A stretch of DNA of 64,000 bases, taken from Moraxella sp. (GTDB lineage Bacteria; Pseudomonadota; Gammaproteobacteria; Pseudomonadales; Moraxellaceae). The position numbers were made by a program, and so were the translations under genes. Shown here piece after piece: positions 1 to 9,107 of the stretch. The notes under the pieces were generated by a model. That model was given only the letters and a program-made list of their open reading frames with translations, searched no databases and was not told the DNA's origin. Each line of letters opens with the position of its first letter. The stretch's first letter is position 1. Location of the stretch: the NCBI RefSeq assembly GCF_030525845.1, contig NZ_JAUNDY010000002.1:97221-161220 (forward strand). The letters are read 5' to 3'.

Positions 1-2854
1 TCGTCAGGTATTCGCCAGATAGTGGTGCGTATCCATAATTGGCAAACTGCTTGGCAAATTCACGCTCAAAATCCGACTCACTAAGCATTGGCGTGGTAAG
101 TGAGTTTTGGTGCTGGGTGTTTTGCAGGGCAAATCTATTTACCGCTGCAATAAAATGAGTAACAAAATTCTCACGCCAATCATCTGACAACTCGCCAGAT
201 AATACCGCTTCAACGAACTGCCCTGCTGTACCTGTGATGGTGGCGTGCGGGATGGTTGTTGCCGGTGCAGATAAAGACATCTGCTCACGCATGACATCTG
301 CCACCACTCTGGGGTCGTTGATGGCTCTGCCTGTTTTGCAGGATAACGCCATCAAGTGCTCGGCACTTGGTGTAAAATCATCTTGCACGGCATCATGGAT
401 GGCCAACGTGTGATGGTCATCTGCCTTTGAGGTGTCAGTAGCTGGACTGATTTTATCCTCATGATGAGTTGGTGTTGGCAAGGTTGCGTCTTCTTTCTTG
501 GGTGTGCGATTGCTGGTCGTCTCGATAGTACCTTCTGTGGTTGGTGTTTCGGCGCGATCAGCTTCTTTACTGCCGTCCAAAGAGATATGCACAGTTTTGG
601 TGGTAGTGGCGTCTGCACTGGCACTAGGATTGATATGAATCACAACATCGTTGGGGTTTGTGTGCTTTTGAGGCTTGGTGTCAGCCACTTTTTCTGTACA
701 AACCTGCTCTTTTGGGTTGCTGGGTTTTTCTTGGGTTTTTGGTTCGGGTTTATTGGCGGCTTTGGGTTTTAGGGTTTCGCCACGCACGATCTCGCCTCGT
801 GGCTCACGTTGCGAATTTGCTTCACGTTTTGGGTGGCTTTGCTCTTTTTTACGATTCTCGCTTTTTTCTTTTTCGGCGACTACCTCATCACGTTTGGCGG
901 TTTTGTCTTGTTTGTTGTTTTCGACAACTTCTTTTTTTGGTTTTCTTTTGGCTTTATCATCACGCTCTGTGCGAGCAGGGCGTTCTGTTTTTTCGCTAAC
1001 TTTTGGAGTGGGTTTTTCTGTTTTGGATTCTGGCAGATGAATGTTGCCAAATGAACCCAAGCTCGTTGCACCACCATTGACCAACGCCTCAATGGCTGAT
1101 GCAGCGTCATGACTGCCAAAATCATGAGCTAGGCGAGCCTGTGGTTTTGGTGCAAATAGGTTGGATAGCCAAGCCACCGCTTGGGGCTGTGTGGGTGCTT
1201 CCTCGACTTTTTTGGATTTGGTTTTGTCGGTGGGTTTTTCAGCGTGGGACTTGCTATGGCTATCGGCTTGTTGCCAGCGGTTGGTGGTGGTGGTTGGCTC
1301 GTCATGTTTGGTTTGCCAATTTACCTCGTAGCCACGCTCAACATTTTCACGTTCCTCCACGTCCATGATACGCTCATAGCTGGCTGGGGCAAAGCCATCA
1401 GGATTGAAATGCAGGCTAAAATTGGGGGATTCTAGGTGGGCGTGAGGCAAAATGGTAACACGCACGCCAGAATCTTGCTCTAAATACACCAAACTTTCAC
1501 GTTTTTCGTTAAGTAAAAATGCGGCGATTTCGGTCGGTACTTCGGCTTGGATTTCGCCATAGCGTTCTTTTAGGGCGATTTGCTCGATTTGACGCATGAT
1601 GGAGAGGGCAAGTGAACGCAAATCTCTTATCATGCCATTGCCATGACAACGAGGGCAAAGATATCCTGTCGCCTCCTCCAATGAGGGGCGTAGGCGTTGA
1701 CGGCTCATCTCCATAAGACCAAATTTACTAATCTCGGCAAACTGCACTCTGGCACGGTCGTAGCGAGTGGCATCGATGAGGCGTTTTTCAACTTCTTTTT
1801 GGTGGGCGGGGTCGTTCATGTCAATAAAATCAATGACAATCAGTCCACCCATATCACGTAGGCGAAGCTGACGGGCGATTTCTTCGGCAGCCTCCAAGTT
1901 GGTGTGGTAGGCAGTTTCGGCAACGTCTGAGCCTTTGGTGGATTTGGCGGAGTTGATGTCGATGGCAACCATTGCTTCGGTTTGGTCGATGACAATAGAA
2001 CCACCAGAGGGCAGACGAACTTCACGCTGATACGCACTTTCAATCTGACGCTCAATGCCAAAACGCACAAACAGCGGTTCGTGGTCGATGTATTTACGCA
2101 GTTTGCTCATCTGATTTGGCATGACTGAGGCGATAAAATTGGCAGCCTCATTGTAGGCGTTTTCGCTGTCAATCCACACCTCGCCAATGTCATCACGCAG
2201 ATAATCACGCACCGCACGAGTAACCACGCCTGCTTCTTGATGGACAAGGCAAGGACTTGGGCGAGTGCGGTTTTGTTCGAGGATAGATGACCAGATGTCA
2301 AGTAAGTGGTTCAAATCATTTTGCAAATCCTCAAAACCCTTGCCAATCCCAGCCGTACGCACAATCACGCTCATGCCTTGTGGGATAGAGAGGCTATTGA
2401 TGATTTGCTTCATTTCCTCACGGACTTTGCCAGAGATTTGACGGCTGATACCACCTGCCTTGTGGTTGTTTGGCATGAGGACGAGGTAGCGACCCGCCAG
2501 CGAAATATAAGTAGAAACCGCCGCCCCTTTGTTACCACGCTCTTCTTTTTCGATTTGGATGATGACTTCATCGCCCTCTTTGATAAGGTCTCTGATGTTG
2601 TCATTTCTAGGATTGCCCTTTAAATATTCAGGGGCGATTTCACGCAAAGGCAAAAAGCCTTGACGAGCCGAGCCATATTCGACAAATACGGCTTCAAGTG
2701 ATGGCTCAACACGGGTAACATGACCTTTGTAGATGTTGGCTTTTTTTTGTTCACGGGTGCGATTTTCTAGGTCAAAATCGTACAGGTGATTGTCTTTGCA
2801 AAGTGCCACACGAATCTCTTCGTTGTGGGTGGCGTTGATGAGAATGCGTTTCAT
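1..2854 (-). CDS. rne: Ribonuclease E, C-terminus cut by the window edge
   Basis: Endoribonuclease that starts mRNA decay and processes rRNA and tRNA precursors, and the scaffold of the degradosome. About 951 codons are visible; the C-terminal end lies outside the window. The start at 2852-2854 gives MKRILINATHNEEIRVAL, the classic RNase E opening, followed by an S1 domain (about residues 35-125). The Zn-link motif CPRCHGNG is read at 1634-1657 (first Cys about residue 400, close to E. coli C404). A short amphipathic stretch AVAWLSNLFAPKPQA is read at 1136-1180 (residues about 559-573), where E. coli has its membrane-binding segment A. The rest of the C-terminal half is Lys/Glu/Pro-rich and low in complexity, as in degradosome scaffolds. 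It is divergent from rluC, as in many gammaproteobacteria. Identity is certain from the N-terminus and Zn-link. Confidence 0.96.
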   Translation of the reverse strand, partial: MKRILINATHNEEIRVALCKDNHLYDFDLENRTREQKKANIYKGHVTRVEPSLEAVFVEYGSARQGFLPLREIAPEYLKGNPRNDNIRDLIKEGDEVIIQIEKEERGNKGAAVSTYISLAGRYLVLMPNNHKAGGISRQISGKVREEMKQIINSLSIPQGMSVIVRTAGIGKGFEDLQNDLNHLLDIWSSILEQNRTRPSPCLVHQEAGVVTRAVRDYLRDDIGEVWIDSENAYNEAANFIASVMPNQMSKLRKYIDHEPLFVRFGIERQIESAYQREVRLPSGGSIVIDQTEAMVAIDINSAKSTKGSDVAETAYHTNLEAAEEIARQLRLRDMGGLIVIDFIDMNDPAHQKEVEKRLIDATRYDRARVQFAEISKFGLMEMSRQRLRPSLEEATGYLCPRCHGNGMIRDLRSLALSIMRQIEQIALKERYGEIQAEVPTEIAAFLLNEKRESLVYLEQDSGVRVTILPHAHLESPNFSLHFNPDGFAPASYERIMDVEERENVERGYEVNWQTKHDEPTTTTNRWQQADSHSKSHAEKPTDKTKSKKVEEAPTQPQAVAWLSNLFAPKPQARLAHDFGSHDAASAIEALVNGGATSLGSFGNIHLPESKTEKPTPKVSEKTERPARTERDDKAKRKPKKEVVENNKQDKTAKRDEVVAEKEKSENRKKEQSHPKREANSQREPRGEIVRGETLKPKAANKPEPKTQEKPSNPKEQVCTEKVADTKPQKHTNPNDVVIHINPSASADATTTKTVHISLDGSKEADRAETPTTEGTIETTSNRTPKKEDATLPTPTHHEDKISPATDTSKADDHHTLAIHDAVQDDFTPSAEHLMALSCKTGRAINDPRVVADVMREQMSLSAPATTIPHATITGTAGQFVEAVLSGELSDDWRENFVTHFIAAVNRFALQNTQHQNSLTTPMLSESDFEREFAKQFANYGYAPLSGEYLT

Positions 2855-3373
2855 GATGTTCCTTAAAAAAGTAAACATCAAGGTAGTAAGAAGGGCGTTG
2901 CCTATATAGACAAAAGTGGGTGGGTTTGTGCCAAAATACCTTGCCAATCGACTTGGCTAAAAATCATACATGAAAAACAAAACCCATTTGGCGGGTTTCG
3001 CCAAATCAGTTCAACGCCTAAAAATTGGTGGGCGGTAGCCCTAAAATCTGTCGTTCATCGCTTGCACCGATGATGTCCAAACCGCCGATTTCTACAAAAG
3101 CAGTGTTTGTCTTGTGCTTTTGTGGGGGTGTGGATAAAATTCTTACGCACCTTGATGTGCAAATAAAATAAAAAATGTCGTGGGTTGCTTGTGATTGATT
3201 AAATATATTAAAAGATAAATTATGTGCAAATTTTTTAAACAATAAACCATTTTTGGTAAAATTCGCACTTTTCTCATCACTTTATGGAGCAACGTGCTAA
3301 ACTATATGCTAGCTTTTGGATTGTAACAGATTTACCCAAATTTTCCTACCAAAATTTTTAAAATTTACAAATT
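2855..3373. promoter_or_regulatory. Long rne-rluC divergent intergenic region with hairpin
   Basis: About 520 bp without a gene. On the rne side lies a perfect 8-bp inverted repeat ATTTGGCG/CGCCAAAT (2986-2993 and 2999-3006) with a 5-nt loop, about 130 nt upstream of the rne start. A long structured 5' leader is known to mediate RNase E autoregulation in E. coli; that this hairpin does so here is inference. Near 3294-3304 is GCTAAACTAT, a plausible -10-type element for rluC. No small ORF or RNA gene was recognised. Confidence 0.5.
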
Positions 3374-4369
3374 ATGAAAAAACCTACCCCCAAAGCCACA
3401 CCTAAGCCCCAAAAACCCCAATCGGCAGATGATACCATCAGCGACTTTGCCAAAGTCAATTTTATCAGCGTAACCGCCAACCAAGACGGGCAACGCATTG
3501 ATAATTTCTTGCTGGCTCGGCTCAAAGGCTTGCCCCGTTCGCACCTTTATAAAATGATAAGAGATGATGAAATTCGCATCAACAAAAAACGCTGTAAACC
3601 GCACGACCGTGTCTATGCAGGCGATGTGGTGCGGGTTGCTCCCGTGCGATTGTCTAAGCGTGATGAGCCTGTGGTCTCTGATGACTTTGCCAAAGGGCTT
3701 TTGGGTAGAGTGATTTTTGAAAATGAAGGGCTGATTGTGCTAAACAAACCGCACGGCATGGCGGTGCATGGCGGGTCTGGCGAGAGCTTTGGTGTGATTG
3801 AGGCGATGAGGGTCGCCACAGGCAAAAAGTATTTAGAGCTGATTCACCGCATTGATAAGGATACATCAGGACTACTCCTGATTGCCAAAAAACGCAGTAC
3901 ACTCAAAGACTTACAAGACAAATTTCGTGAAAAAACCATTTTTAAGGACTATCTATGCTTGTGCGTGGGCGATGTTGGCAAAACGCTTGGTAAAACCGCC
4001 AAAATTGACAAACCCTTATTAAAATATACGCTGGCAAATGGCGAAAGACGAGTGCGAGTGGACAAAGATGGTAAACCGTCCCAAACACTAATAGAAGTGC
4101 TGTCGGTCTTTGAGATGGGCGGTCAAGTGGTCAGCCTTGTCAAAGCAAGCCCTTTGACAGGACGCACGCACCAAATTCGCGTGCATTTGGCAAGTGTGGG
4201 GCATGCCTTGCTTGGCGATGACAAATATTTAAAAGTATCTGCCCCAGCGGTTGCCAGACTGTGCCTACACGCCCACAAAATCCGCTTTGATGAGTATGAA
4301 TTTGTGGCAGAGTTGCCGAAGGATATAAAAATATCGTGGAATCAAGAGTTAAGTTGGTGTAGATTTTAA
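3374..4369 (+). CDS. rluC: 23S rRNA pseudouridine synthase RluC
   Basis: Isomerises specific uridines of 23S rRNA to pseudouridine (E. coli RluC: 955, 2504 and 2580). The 331-residue protein has a basic, Pro/Lys-rich N-terminal tail (1-25), an S4 RNA-binding domain (about 38-90, with GLPRSHLYKMIRDDEIRIN), and an RluA-type catalytic domain. Its motif HRIDKDTSGLLLIAKK places the catalytic aspartate at D161. A second conserved block, LTGRTHQIRVHLA, lies near residue 265. Length fits the family (E. coli 319). It lies divergent from rne, which is the usual RluC position and separates it from other RluA-family members. A bidirectional terminator follows at 4372. Confidence 0.93.
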   Translation: MKKPTPKATPKPQKPQSADDTISDFAKVNFISVTANQDGQRIDNFLLARLKGLPRSHLYKMIRDDEIRINKKRCKPHDRVYAGDVVRVAPVRLSKRDEPVVSDDFAKGLLGRVIFENEGLIVLNKPHGMAVHGGSGESFGVIEAMRVATGKKYLELIHRIDKDTSGLLLIAKKRSTLKDLQDKFREKTIFKDYLCLCVGDVGKTLGKTAKIDKPLLKYTLANGERRVRVDKDGKPSQTLIEVLSVFEMGGQVVSLVKASPLTGRTHQIRVHLASVGHALLGDDKYLKVSAPAVARLCLHAHKIRFDEYEFVAELPKDIKISWNQELSWCRF

Positions 4370-4371
4370 TA

Positions 4372-4411
4372 AAAAGAACCAAACCAATATACAAATTAGC
4401 TTGGTTCTTTT
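4372..4411. terminator. Bidirectional terminator between rluC and the PGM-like gene
   Basis: Inverted repeat AAAAGAACCAA (4372-4382) and TTGGTTCTTTT (4401-4411) with an 18-nt loop. T-rich tails occur in both directions, and it sits between two convergent genes. Confidence 0.75.
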
Positions 4412-4418
4412 CTTTTTG

Positions 4419-5201
4419 TTACTGTGTTGCTTCGTTGTTTAGCACTTGTCTTGATAAGATGCTAAGAGAGCCGTCCTCGCCAACACGCAAGCGATAAACA
4501 ACAGGTGTGGCATTAGGGATTGTTAGAGAAGTAATATCCTCTGGTTGAAGACTGGGGTCAATGTGTGATGACAAAGCTTTTAGGGAATTGCTATGGGCAA
4601 CCACCATGACTGTCTCGCCAGATACCAAAGTGGGTTTTAGGGCATAATGCCAGTAAGGGTTAAGCCTGTCAATGACTTGTTTGAGGCTTTCGCCATGAGG
4701 CAGGCTTTGGGGGTTGATGGTGCTGTAACGACTGTTTTTGGTGGGCGACCTAGGGTCTGTGGTAGCAAGCGGTGGTGGTGGCACATCAAAGCTTCTACGC
4801 CAAATTTTAACCTGCTCGTCCCCAACGATTTTTGCGACTTCTGTGTGGGTTTTGCCTTCTAAATCTCCATAATGACGTTCATTCAGATGCCAGTAGGCAT
4901 ACTTAGGTAGAGATTGCCCCATGGCATAACTGGCGTATTGAGCGGTGTCTATTGCTCTATCCAACAAGGAAACATGTATGACGGTTGGTTTGATGTTTGC
5001 ATGAGCTAGGATTTTGCCTGCTTGTTTGGCTTGCTTTATGCCTTTTTGGGTAAGGGGTGTGTCTGACCAACCTGCAAAACGTTTTTCTACATTAAACTGG
5101 CTCTCCCCATGTCGTAGTAGTATCAAGGAGACTTCTTGGGCGTGTACCATCACACCTGCAAATAAGCTGGTCAGAATCAAAGTGGCTTTTAAAAATTTCA
5201 T
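4419..5201 (-). CDS. Exported phosphoglycerate-mutase-like histidine phosphatase
   Basis: 260 residues. The first 21 form a signal peptide (KATLILTSLFAGVMVHA, cleavage likely after A21). The mature part closely resembles cofactor-dependent phosphoglycerate mutase: LRHGES with phospho-acceptor H31, the block ERHYGDLEG with the family's acid, GDEQVKIWRRSFDVPPPP, and AHSNSLKAL with the second histidine H203. Cytosolic GpmA shares those blocks almost word for word but has no signal peptide. I infer export to the periplasm; the substrate is unknown and could be any phosphomonoester. It is monocistronic and convergent with rluC. Alternative: a diverged GpmA whose extension is not cleaved, but the N-terminus is a convincing signal sequence. 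Confidence 0.8.
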   Translation of the reverse strand: MKFLKATLILTSLFAGVMVHAQEVSLILLRHGESQFNVEKRFAGWSDTPLTQKGIKQAKQAGKILAHANIKPTVIHVSLLDRAIDTAQYASYAMGQSLPKYAYWHLNERHYGDLEGKTHTEVAKIVGDEQVKIWRRSFDVPPPPLATTDPRSPTKNSRYSTINPQSLPHGESLKQVIDRLNPYWHYALKPTLVSGETVMVVAHSNSLKALSSHIDPSLQPEDITSLTIPNATPVVYRLRVGEDGSLSILSRQVLNNEATQ

Positions 5202-5506
5202 AAATACTACACCATACTAATAACGGTGGTTGCATGCTAACATATCGTATTAACAAAATCAACATGGATAAATCAAAGCCAGTAACACCTGCTTTGGCTG
5301 ACTTGACGTCATCTAGCGTGAGATGAGTATGCAATAAAACCAACTGGTTTTTGCAATCAACGGAGTTTATCCCAAACACAGGGCAAAAACTTACTGATAA
5401 AGCCAGCCCAATGATTTACAAAACATATTATTAGAAATTTGTATGTTAGGATAATTAATAACCTAAATCTAACATTATCATAAAGTCAAAGCAAATTGCG
5501 TTTTTA
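5202..5506. other. Intergenic spacer, no feature recognised
   Basis: AT-rich spacer between the divergent PGM-like gene and ppx. No convincing small ORF, hairpin or RNA gene was seen; it should hold the promoter of the PGM-like gene, but no clear -35/-10 pair could be chosen. Confidence 0.4.
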
Positions 5507-5536
5507 TTGGCAATTTTGCCGTTTGAATGGTAGTAT
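5507..5536 (+). promoter_or_regulatory. Probable ppx promoter
   Basis: TTGGCA (5507-5512) and TAGTAT (5531-5536) separated by 18 nt. It lies 29 nt before the chosen ppx start at 5566. An alternative upstream ATG at 5527 would fall inside the -10 region, so this promoter also argues for the downstream start. Confidence 0.5.
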
Positions 5537-5565
5537 ATAAGCATTTTGTTTTTGTGAGAGTTCCC

Positions 5566-7122
5566 ATGAAACCTGTGATGATAGACACCACTGCCCGCCA
5601 TGAAGCCATTGCCAAATCCATCTTGGAAACAGGACTGTCTCGTGATGAATTGCTTGGGGCGATTGATTTGGGGTCGAACAGTTTTCATCTGGCGATTGCT
5701 CGGCTTGACCATGGCGAAGTTCGCCGTATTGCTAGCATCTCCGAAAAAGTTCAGCTTGGGGCAGGGCTTGACGAAAATAACGTCCTATCTGAGGAGGCGA
5801 TACAGCGTGGGCTTGACTGCCTAAAACGATTTTTGCCCCATGTGAGTGAAATTGCTCCGCATCGCCTACGCATTGTCGCCACCAATGCCCTGCGTAAAGC
5901 GGTCAATGCAAGTGAGTTTATCCGCCATGCCAATGCCTTTTTGCCAAAGCCTATCGAGGTCATCGCAGGACGTGAGGAAGCTCGCCTGATTTATCTGGGT
6001 GTGTCGCATTCGAATACCAGTACCGACAAACGCCTTGTGATTGACATTGGCGGTGGCTCGACCGAATTTATCATCGGGCAGGGCTTTGAACCCATTGAGA
6101 TGGAAAGTTTGCAAATGGGCTGTGTGTCTTTTACTCGCAAATTTTTTGTGGACGGTAAAATCACCGAAAAGGCTTTTGATAATGCCATGACCGCCACCGC
6201 CACCGAGCTTTTGACCATTGCCAAACGTTATAAAAAAGTGGGTTGGGACAATGCCATTGCCTCCTCTGGCACGGCTAAGGCAGTGCGACTGGTACTCCAA
6301 GAGCTAGGCTGGGCGGGCGAGTGCATTACGCTTGACGGCATGGCAAAACTTAAAAAGCACCTCATCAAACTTGGCAACATCGACAAAATCGAATTTGAGG
6401 GTGTCAAAGCCCACCGCCAAGCCGTGTTCCCTGCTGGGTTTGCTGAGCTTTATGCCATCATGCAAACGCTGGGCATCGAGGAGCTTTATTATTCGGACGG
6501 AGCGTTGCGTGAGGGTGTGATGTATGACATGCTCGGGCGACTTGGCAATGAGGACGTGCGAGATCGTTCGGTGTCTGCATTGGCGGAGCGATATTCGGTG
6601 GATTTTAAGCAGGCGGGGCGAGTCATGGCAACGTGTGGACGGCTGTTCGATGCGGTGCGTGATGTGCTGGGCTTTGATGATGAGGACAAAGACCTACTTC
6701 GCCGAGCGTCCAATTTACATGAGATTGGGCTGGCGGTCGGGCATAGCAACTATCAGCGTCATAGTGCCTACCTGCTCGAATTTTCGGACATGGCAGGCTT
6801 TGCCCAAGTAGGGCAGGCGAGCATGGCTCAAATCGCCCTAAATCACAGACGTAAACTCAAAACAGAAAACCTAGAAATTGCCGAAAACTTAGGCGGTCGC
6901 AAACTGGCTTATTTGTGCCTGATTTTGCGTTTGGCAGTGAGTGCCAACCATTCTCGCACCATCAAATCCGCCCCCATTTACCTATCTATTTTGGATAAAA
7001 ACAAAAACCATTGGCAAATCACGCTGGGCGAGGGTTTGCACAAAGAATTGATTATCAGCCAATTAAATGAAGACGTCGCTCAATTTGCCAAATGGGGGGT
7101 AAAGCTGTCGGTGGTGGGCTAG
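5566..7122 (+). CDS. ppx: Exopolyphosphatase (Ppx/GppA family)
   Basis: Releases orthophosphate from polyphosphate chains; the family also includes pppGpp phosphatase GppA. With the start at 5566 the protein has 518 residues (E. coli Ppx 513). The actin-like nucleotide fold begins with DLGSNSFHLAIARL (residues 34-47) and carries the second phosphate-binding block DIGGGSTEFIIG. The C-terminal part holds the HD-like domain (RRASNLHEIGLAVGHSNYQRHSAYL). The frame is open 13 codons further upstream, but that extension is not conserved in the family and overlaps the promoter; GAGAG just before 5566 can serve as ribosome binding site. Size favours Ppx over GppA; the two are hard to separate by eye. 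Confidence 0.88.
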   Translation: MKPVMIDTTARHEAIAKSILETGLSRDELLGAIDLGSNSFHLAIARLDHGEVRRIASISEKVQLGAGLDENNVLSEEAIQRGLDCLKRFLPHVSEIAPHRLRIVATNALRKAVNASEFIRHANAFLPKPIEVIAGREEARLIYLGVSHSNTSTDKRLVIDIGGGSTEFIIGQGFEPIEMESLQMGCVSFTRKFFVDGKITEKAFDNAMTATATELLTIAKRYKKVGWDNAIASSGTAKAVRLVLQELGWAGECITLDGMAKLKKHLIKLGNIDKIEFEGVKAHRQAVFPAGFAELYAIMQTLGIEELYYSDGALREGVMYDMLGRLGNEDVRDRSVSALAERYSVDFKQAGRVMATCGRLFDAVRDVLGFDDEDKDLLRRASNLHEIGLAVGHSNYQRHSAYLLEFSDMAGFAQVGQASMAQIALNHRRKLKTENLEIAENLGGRKLAYLCLILRLAVSANHSRTIKSAPIYLSILDKNKNHWQITLGEGLHKELIISQLNEDVAQFAKWGVKLSVVG

Positions 7123-7212
7123 GGCGTTTTGCGGGGTTAAATTTTTTCCCAAATCCCAAAAAATATGCTAAACTATCTAAGTTTACATTTGTATAATTTA
7201 TAAGGAAACCCT

Positions 7213-8025
7213 ATGAGCCAAGCTGTCAATCAAGTTTGGGAAAGTGTCAAACTCGCTCGCCATGCCGACCGTCCGTTATTTTTGGATTATGTGAGTGGGC
7301 TGTTTACCGAGTTTGACGAACTGCATGGCGACCGTGCTTTTGCTGATGACCGTGCCATTTTGGGTGGGCTTGCTCGTTTTGATGGCAAACCTGTCATGGT
7401 CATCGGTCAGCATCGTGGGCGTAGCACTCGTGAACGCATTACCCACAACTTTGGTATGGCAAGCCCTGAGGGCTATCGCAAAGTCATTCGTCTGGTTCAG
7501 ATGGCGGAGCGTTTTGGCTTGCCTGTGCTGACCTTTATTGACACACCGGGGGCATATCCGGGGGTGGGAGCAGAGGAGCGTGGGCAGGCAGAAGCGATTG
7601 CCAAAGCGATTGCGGTGTTTAGCAGTCTAAATACCCCCATCATCGCCACCGTCATTGGCGAGGGTGGTTCTGGTGGGGCGTTAGCCATTGGCGTGGCAGA
7701 TAAGGTAAATATGCTCCAAAACAGCATTTATTCGGTCATCTCGCCTGAGGGCTGTGCCTCTATCCTGTGGAAAACTGCCGAAAAAGCCCCCGAAGCCTCC
7801 GAAGCCTTAAAATTATCCGCTGACAATCTACACGCACTTGGCTTGATTGATGAAGTGGTGGACGAGGGTCAAGGTGGACATATTGAGCCTAATGTTGTCA
7901 TGGGAAACCTTAAAACCTTGCTTTTGGAGCAACTTGGCGAGCTTGAAATGCTGGGTAAAAATGAACTTTTATCAGGGCGTTATGAGCGTTTGATGAAATT
8001 TAATTCGAGTGTGTCTTTGGCATAA
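7213..8025 (+). CDS. accA: Acetyl-CoA carboxylase carboxyltransferase subunit alpha
   Basis: With AccD it transfers the carboxyl group from carboxybiotin to acetyl-CoA, giving malonyl-CoA for fatty acid synthesis. The 270-residue protein carries the crotonase-like CoA-binding blocks [37 protein letters not shown] and [20 protein letters not shown]. It is shorter than E. coli AccA (319) because the N-terminal extension is absent, as usual in Acinetobacter and relatives. A good AAGGAAA ribosome binding site precedes the ATG, and a terminator follows. TATAAT at 7192-7197 is too close to be its main promoter. Confidence 0.95.
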   Translation: MSQAVNQVWESVKLARHADRPLFLDYVSGLFTEFDELHGDRAFADDRAILGGLARFDGKPVMVIGQHRGRSTRERITHNFGMASPEGYRKVIRLVQMAERFGLPVLTFIDTPGAYPGVGAEERGQAEAIAKAIAVFSSLNTPIIATVIGEGGSGGALAIGVADKVNMLQNSIYSVISPEGCASILWKTAEKAPEASEALKLSADNLHALGLIDEVVDEGQGGHIEPNVVMGNLKTLLLEQLGELEMLGKNELLSGRYERLMKFNSSVSLA

Positions 8026-8045
8026 CCTACCATGATTAATGGCAT

Positions 8046-8079
8046 AAAAGGCATGACCAGTATCGTGGTTGTGCCTTTT
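8046..8079 (+). terminator. Terminator after accA
   Basis: AAAAGGCA (8046-8053) pairs with TGCCTTTT (8072-8079), extended inside by ACCA/TGGT, and is followed by GTTTG. It overlaps the upstream ATG (8069) of the next frame, which is therefore unlikely to be used. Confidence 0.65.
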
Positions 8080-8116
8080 GTTTGTGTTAAAATATCCATT
8101 TTTATTTTTGCCAATC

Positions 8117-9022
8117 ATGTCATTATCCAAGCCCATACCGCCGATGATTGATGGGGTATCCCCCAGCCGTCTTTATTTGGAAAAGTTAAGCCATCAGCCA
8201 GATAGCTTATTTGTGTTTTTGTGTGAAAAATTCCCCCATATCACACCTGATGAGTGGCGAGGTCGGTTTGGGTTTGGGCAGGTTTTAGATGAGGATTTGA
8301 CTAGGCTTGATGTGAATGCACGGTATGTGGCAGGGCGTACGATTTATTATTATCGCTTTTTGGCAGATGAAATTGTTGTGCCGTTTGAACATCATGTACT
8401 GTTTGAAAATGATGAGTTTATGGTGGTGGATAAGCCTCATTTTTTGGCGATAACCCCAACGGGCGAATACGTCCAGCAGACGCTACTTACCAGACTAAAA
8501 GCTGGTACAAATAATCCCGATCTGTCGCCCATTCATCGCTTGGATAGAGAGACCGCAGGGCTAATCATGATTAGCAAAAATCCTGCCACACGCCATCTGT
8601 ATCAGGCGTTGTTCGCACATCACGCCATTTGTAAGGTTTATCATGCCATTTGCATTGCTAAAAATCCCCCTGCTTCGCTAGATGTTTCGCTACATTTGGA
8701 GCGTGGCGAGCCATTTTATACCATGCAAGTATGCCCTCACAAGCCTGCCAACACCCACACAAGCATGTATTTGATGGATAAACATGAGGGTTTAGCAAAG
8801 TATGAACTCTATCCCACGACAGGCAAGCTTCATCAGCTAAGGGTTCATCTGGCTCATCTGGGTATGCCCATACGCCATGACCCTTATTATCCTTGTGTTT
8901 GCCATAAACCAAAAGGCGATTTTACTCAGCCTTTGCAGCTACTTGCCAAGCGACTATCATTTATAGACCCTCTGACAGCCCATCGATGGGAATTTGAATC
9001 AGAGCGTGAATTGATGTTTTAG
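8117..9022 (+). CDS. RluA-family pseudouridine synthase
   Basis: Isomerises uridine in rRNA or tRNA; the exact target cannot be read from the sequence. From 8117 it has 301 residues. The catalytic motif HRLDRETAGLIMISK gives D143, and the conserved C-terminal block TGKLHQLRVHLAHLGMPI is present. An N-terminal region (about 25-90) replaces a clear S4 domain with a poorly conserved WRGRFGFGQV segment, unlike RluC and RluD. The frame opens at 8069, but that start sits inside the accA terminator. No strong ribosome binding site is visible. Distinct from the rluC of this window, so probably one of the smaller RluA/TruC-like enzymes. Confidence 0.82.
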   Translation: MSLSKPIPPMIDGVSPSRLYLEKLSHQPDSLFVFLCEKFPHITPDEWRGRFGFGQVLDEDLTRLDVNARYVAGRTIYYYRFLADEIVVPFEHHVLFENDEFMVVDKPHFLAITPTGEYVQQTLLTRLKAGTNNPDLSPIHRLDRETAGLIMISKNPATRHLYQALFAHHAICKVYHAICIAKNPPASLDVSLHLERGEPFYTMQVCPHKPANTHTSMYLMDKHEGLAKYELYPTTGKLHQLRVHLAHLGMPIRHDPYYPCVCHKPKGDFTQPLQLLAKRLSFIDPLTAHRWEFESERELMF

Positions 9023-9107
9023 CTCAATAAAACCGCCAAATTGACTCAGACATACCGCACAAAAAATGGTAAAATAAGTCATCTTTGATAATTATTAGGA
9101 TAATCCC

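Noticed and set aside
461..1435. Several forward-strand ORFs (for example 461-772, 658-999, 1181-1435) opposite rne
   Set aside because: They are shadows of the low-complexity RNase E C-terminal region; composition is odd (Phe/Trp/Gly-rich) and no start signals are visible.
5527..5565. Upstream ATG of ppx
   Set aside because: It lies inside the promoter -10 region and adds residues not shared by the family.
8069..8116. Upstream start for the RluA-family gene
   Set aside because: It overlaps the accA terminator and adds an unconserved hydrophobic tail.
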